Shown in pieces: positions 63,811 to 64,000 of a stretch of DNA of 64,000 nt. How positions within the stretch are numbered: the first letter of the stretch is position 1; every line of letters starts with the position of its first letter. The notes below the pieces were generated by a model, which was not told the DNA's origin, did not search any database, and saw only the letters and a program-made list of their open reading frames with translations. Source of the stretch: Rhopalosiphum padi (Eukaryota > Arthropoda > Insecta > Hemiptera > Aphididae); NCBI RefSeq assembly GCF_020882245.1, contig NC_083599.1, positions 14,084,865 through 14,148,864 on the forward strand. Direction: 5' to 3'. The position numbers and the translations under genes were made by a program.

Positions 63811-64000
63811 TTATCTGAAATACTTTATCTTTTTATGAAATATGAATGTAAATAATAAAATAGCTTATCTTATTTTATTATATAAATAGATAAAGAATAA
63901 GAATTACCATCTACCAGAAGAAATAACATAAAAGAAGAAAATAAAAATAAAATCCAGACATTAAAATAAAACGATCAGTTTGATATTTTATTTCATAAAA
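63811..64000. other. AT-rich end of window
   Basis: No gene is visible. Repeated TACTTTATCT motifs at about 63,807-63,832 sit just upstream of the presumed first exon on the minus strand. Confidence 0.4.

Noticed and set aside
1..64000. CRISPR arrays, rRNA, prokaryotic operons or viral genes
   Set aside because: No regularly spaced direct repeats, rRNA-like sequence or viral protein motifs were seen; the spliced genes show eukaryotic nuclear DNA.

Overview
The window is a long, AT-rich stretch of insect nuclear DNA. Small GT-AG introns in AT-rich sequence, intact CpG-rich islands, many TACCTA/GGTACC-rich spacers, abundant hAT-like and TTAA-flanked foldback MITEs, and gene models that fit insect orthologues together suggest a hemipteran, most likely an aphid. 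That assignment is inference from base composition and repeat style, because no species-diagnostic gene is present.

The left two thirds (about 1-42,000) contain no protein-coding gene I can support. It is AT-rich spacer broken by seven or eight GC/CpG-rich islands (about 2.2-5.3, 9.25-10.2, 11.4-11.9, 15.7-17.1, 25.3-26.1, 30.0-30.75, 32.2-33.2 and 35.9-36.65 kb). The islands carry microsatellites, octamer-, CRE- and P3-homeodomain-like motifs and high-complexity non-coding sequence. They look like regulatory elements or non-coding first exons of a gene outside the window, or of a very large intron. Short transposons are scattered here: an hAT-type MITE with 8-bp target duplication at 2.86 kb, two related MULE-like MITEs at 8.45 and 24.3 kb, a 5'-truncated retroposed insert with poly-A tail and target duplication at 11.1 kb, and a foldback MITE at 13.0 kb.

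The right third (about 42-64 kb) is gene-bearing. A decayed fragment that may derive from a POLG2-like or class II aminoacyl-tRNA-synthetase-type anticodon-binding domain lies at 42.2 kb. A seven-exon plus-strand gene (43.95-50.59 kb, 292 aa) is a TBRG1-type FYRN/FYRC protein. A ten-exon plus-strand gene (55.59-58.90 kb, 464 aa) is a shortened CEP120-like centriole protein, with one N-terminal C2 domain and a C-terminal coiled coil. A two-coding-exon minus-strand gene (60.55-62.03 kb, 210 aa) is a REXO4-type DEDDh 3'-5' exonuclease, probably with a non-coding first exon near 63.7 kb. CEP120-like and REXO4 are convergent, with about 1.6 kb between their stop codons.

The TBRG1 introns are crowded with long inverted-repeat elements, several precisely bounded by TTAA, including two head-to-tail copies that share one TTAA. 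Between TBRG1 and CEP120-like lie a 183-bp hAT MITE with perfect 8-bp target duplication, another TTAA-family copy, a 325-bp hAT-like element and a decayed hAT transposase. The three genes have unrelated cellular roles (nuclear growth control, centriole assembly, RNA processing), so there is no operon-like logic. I found no CRISPR array, rRNA, convincing tRNA or obviously new multi-gene system.
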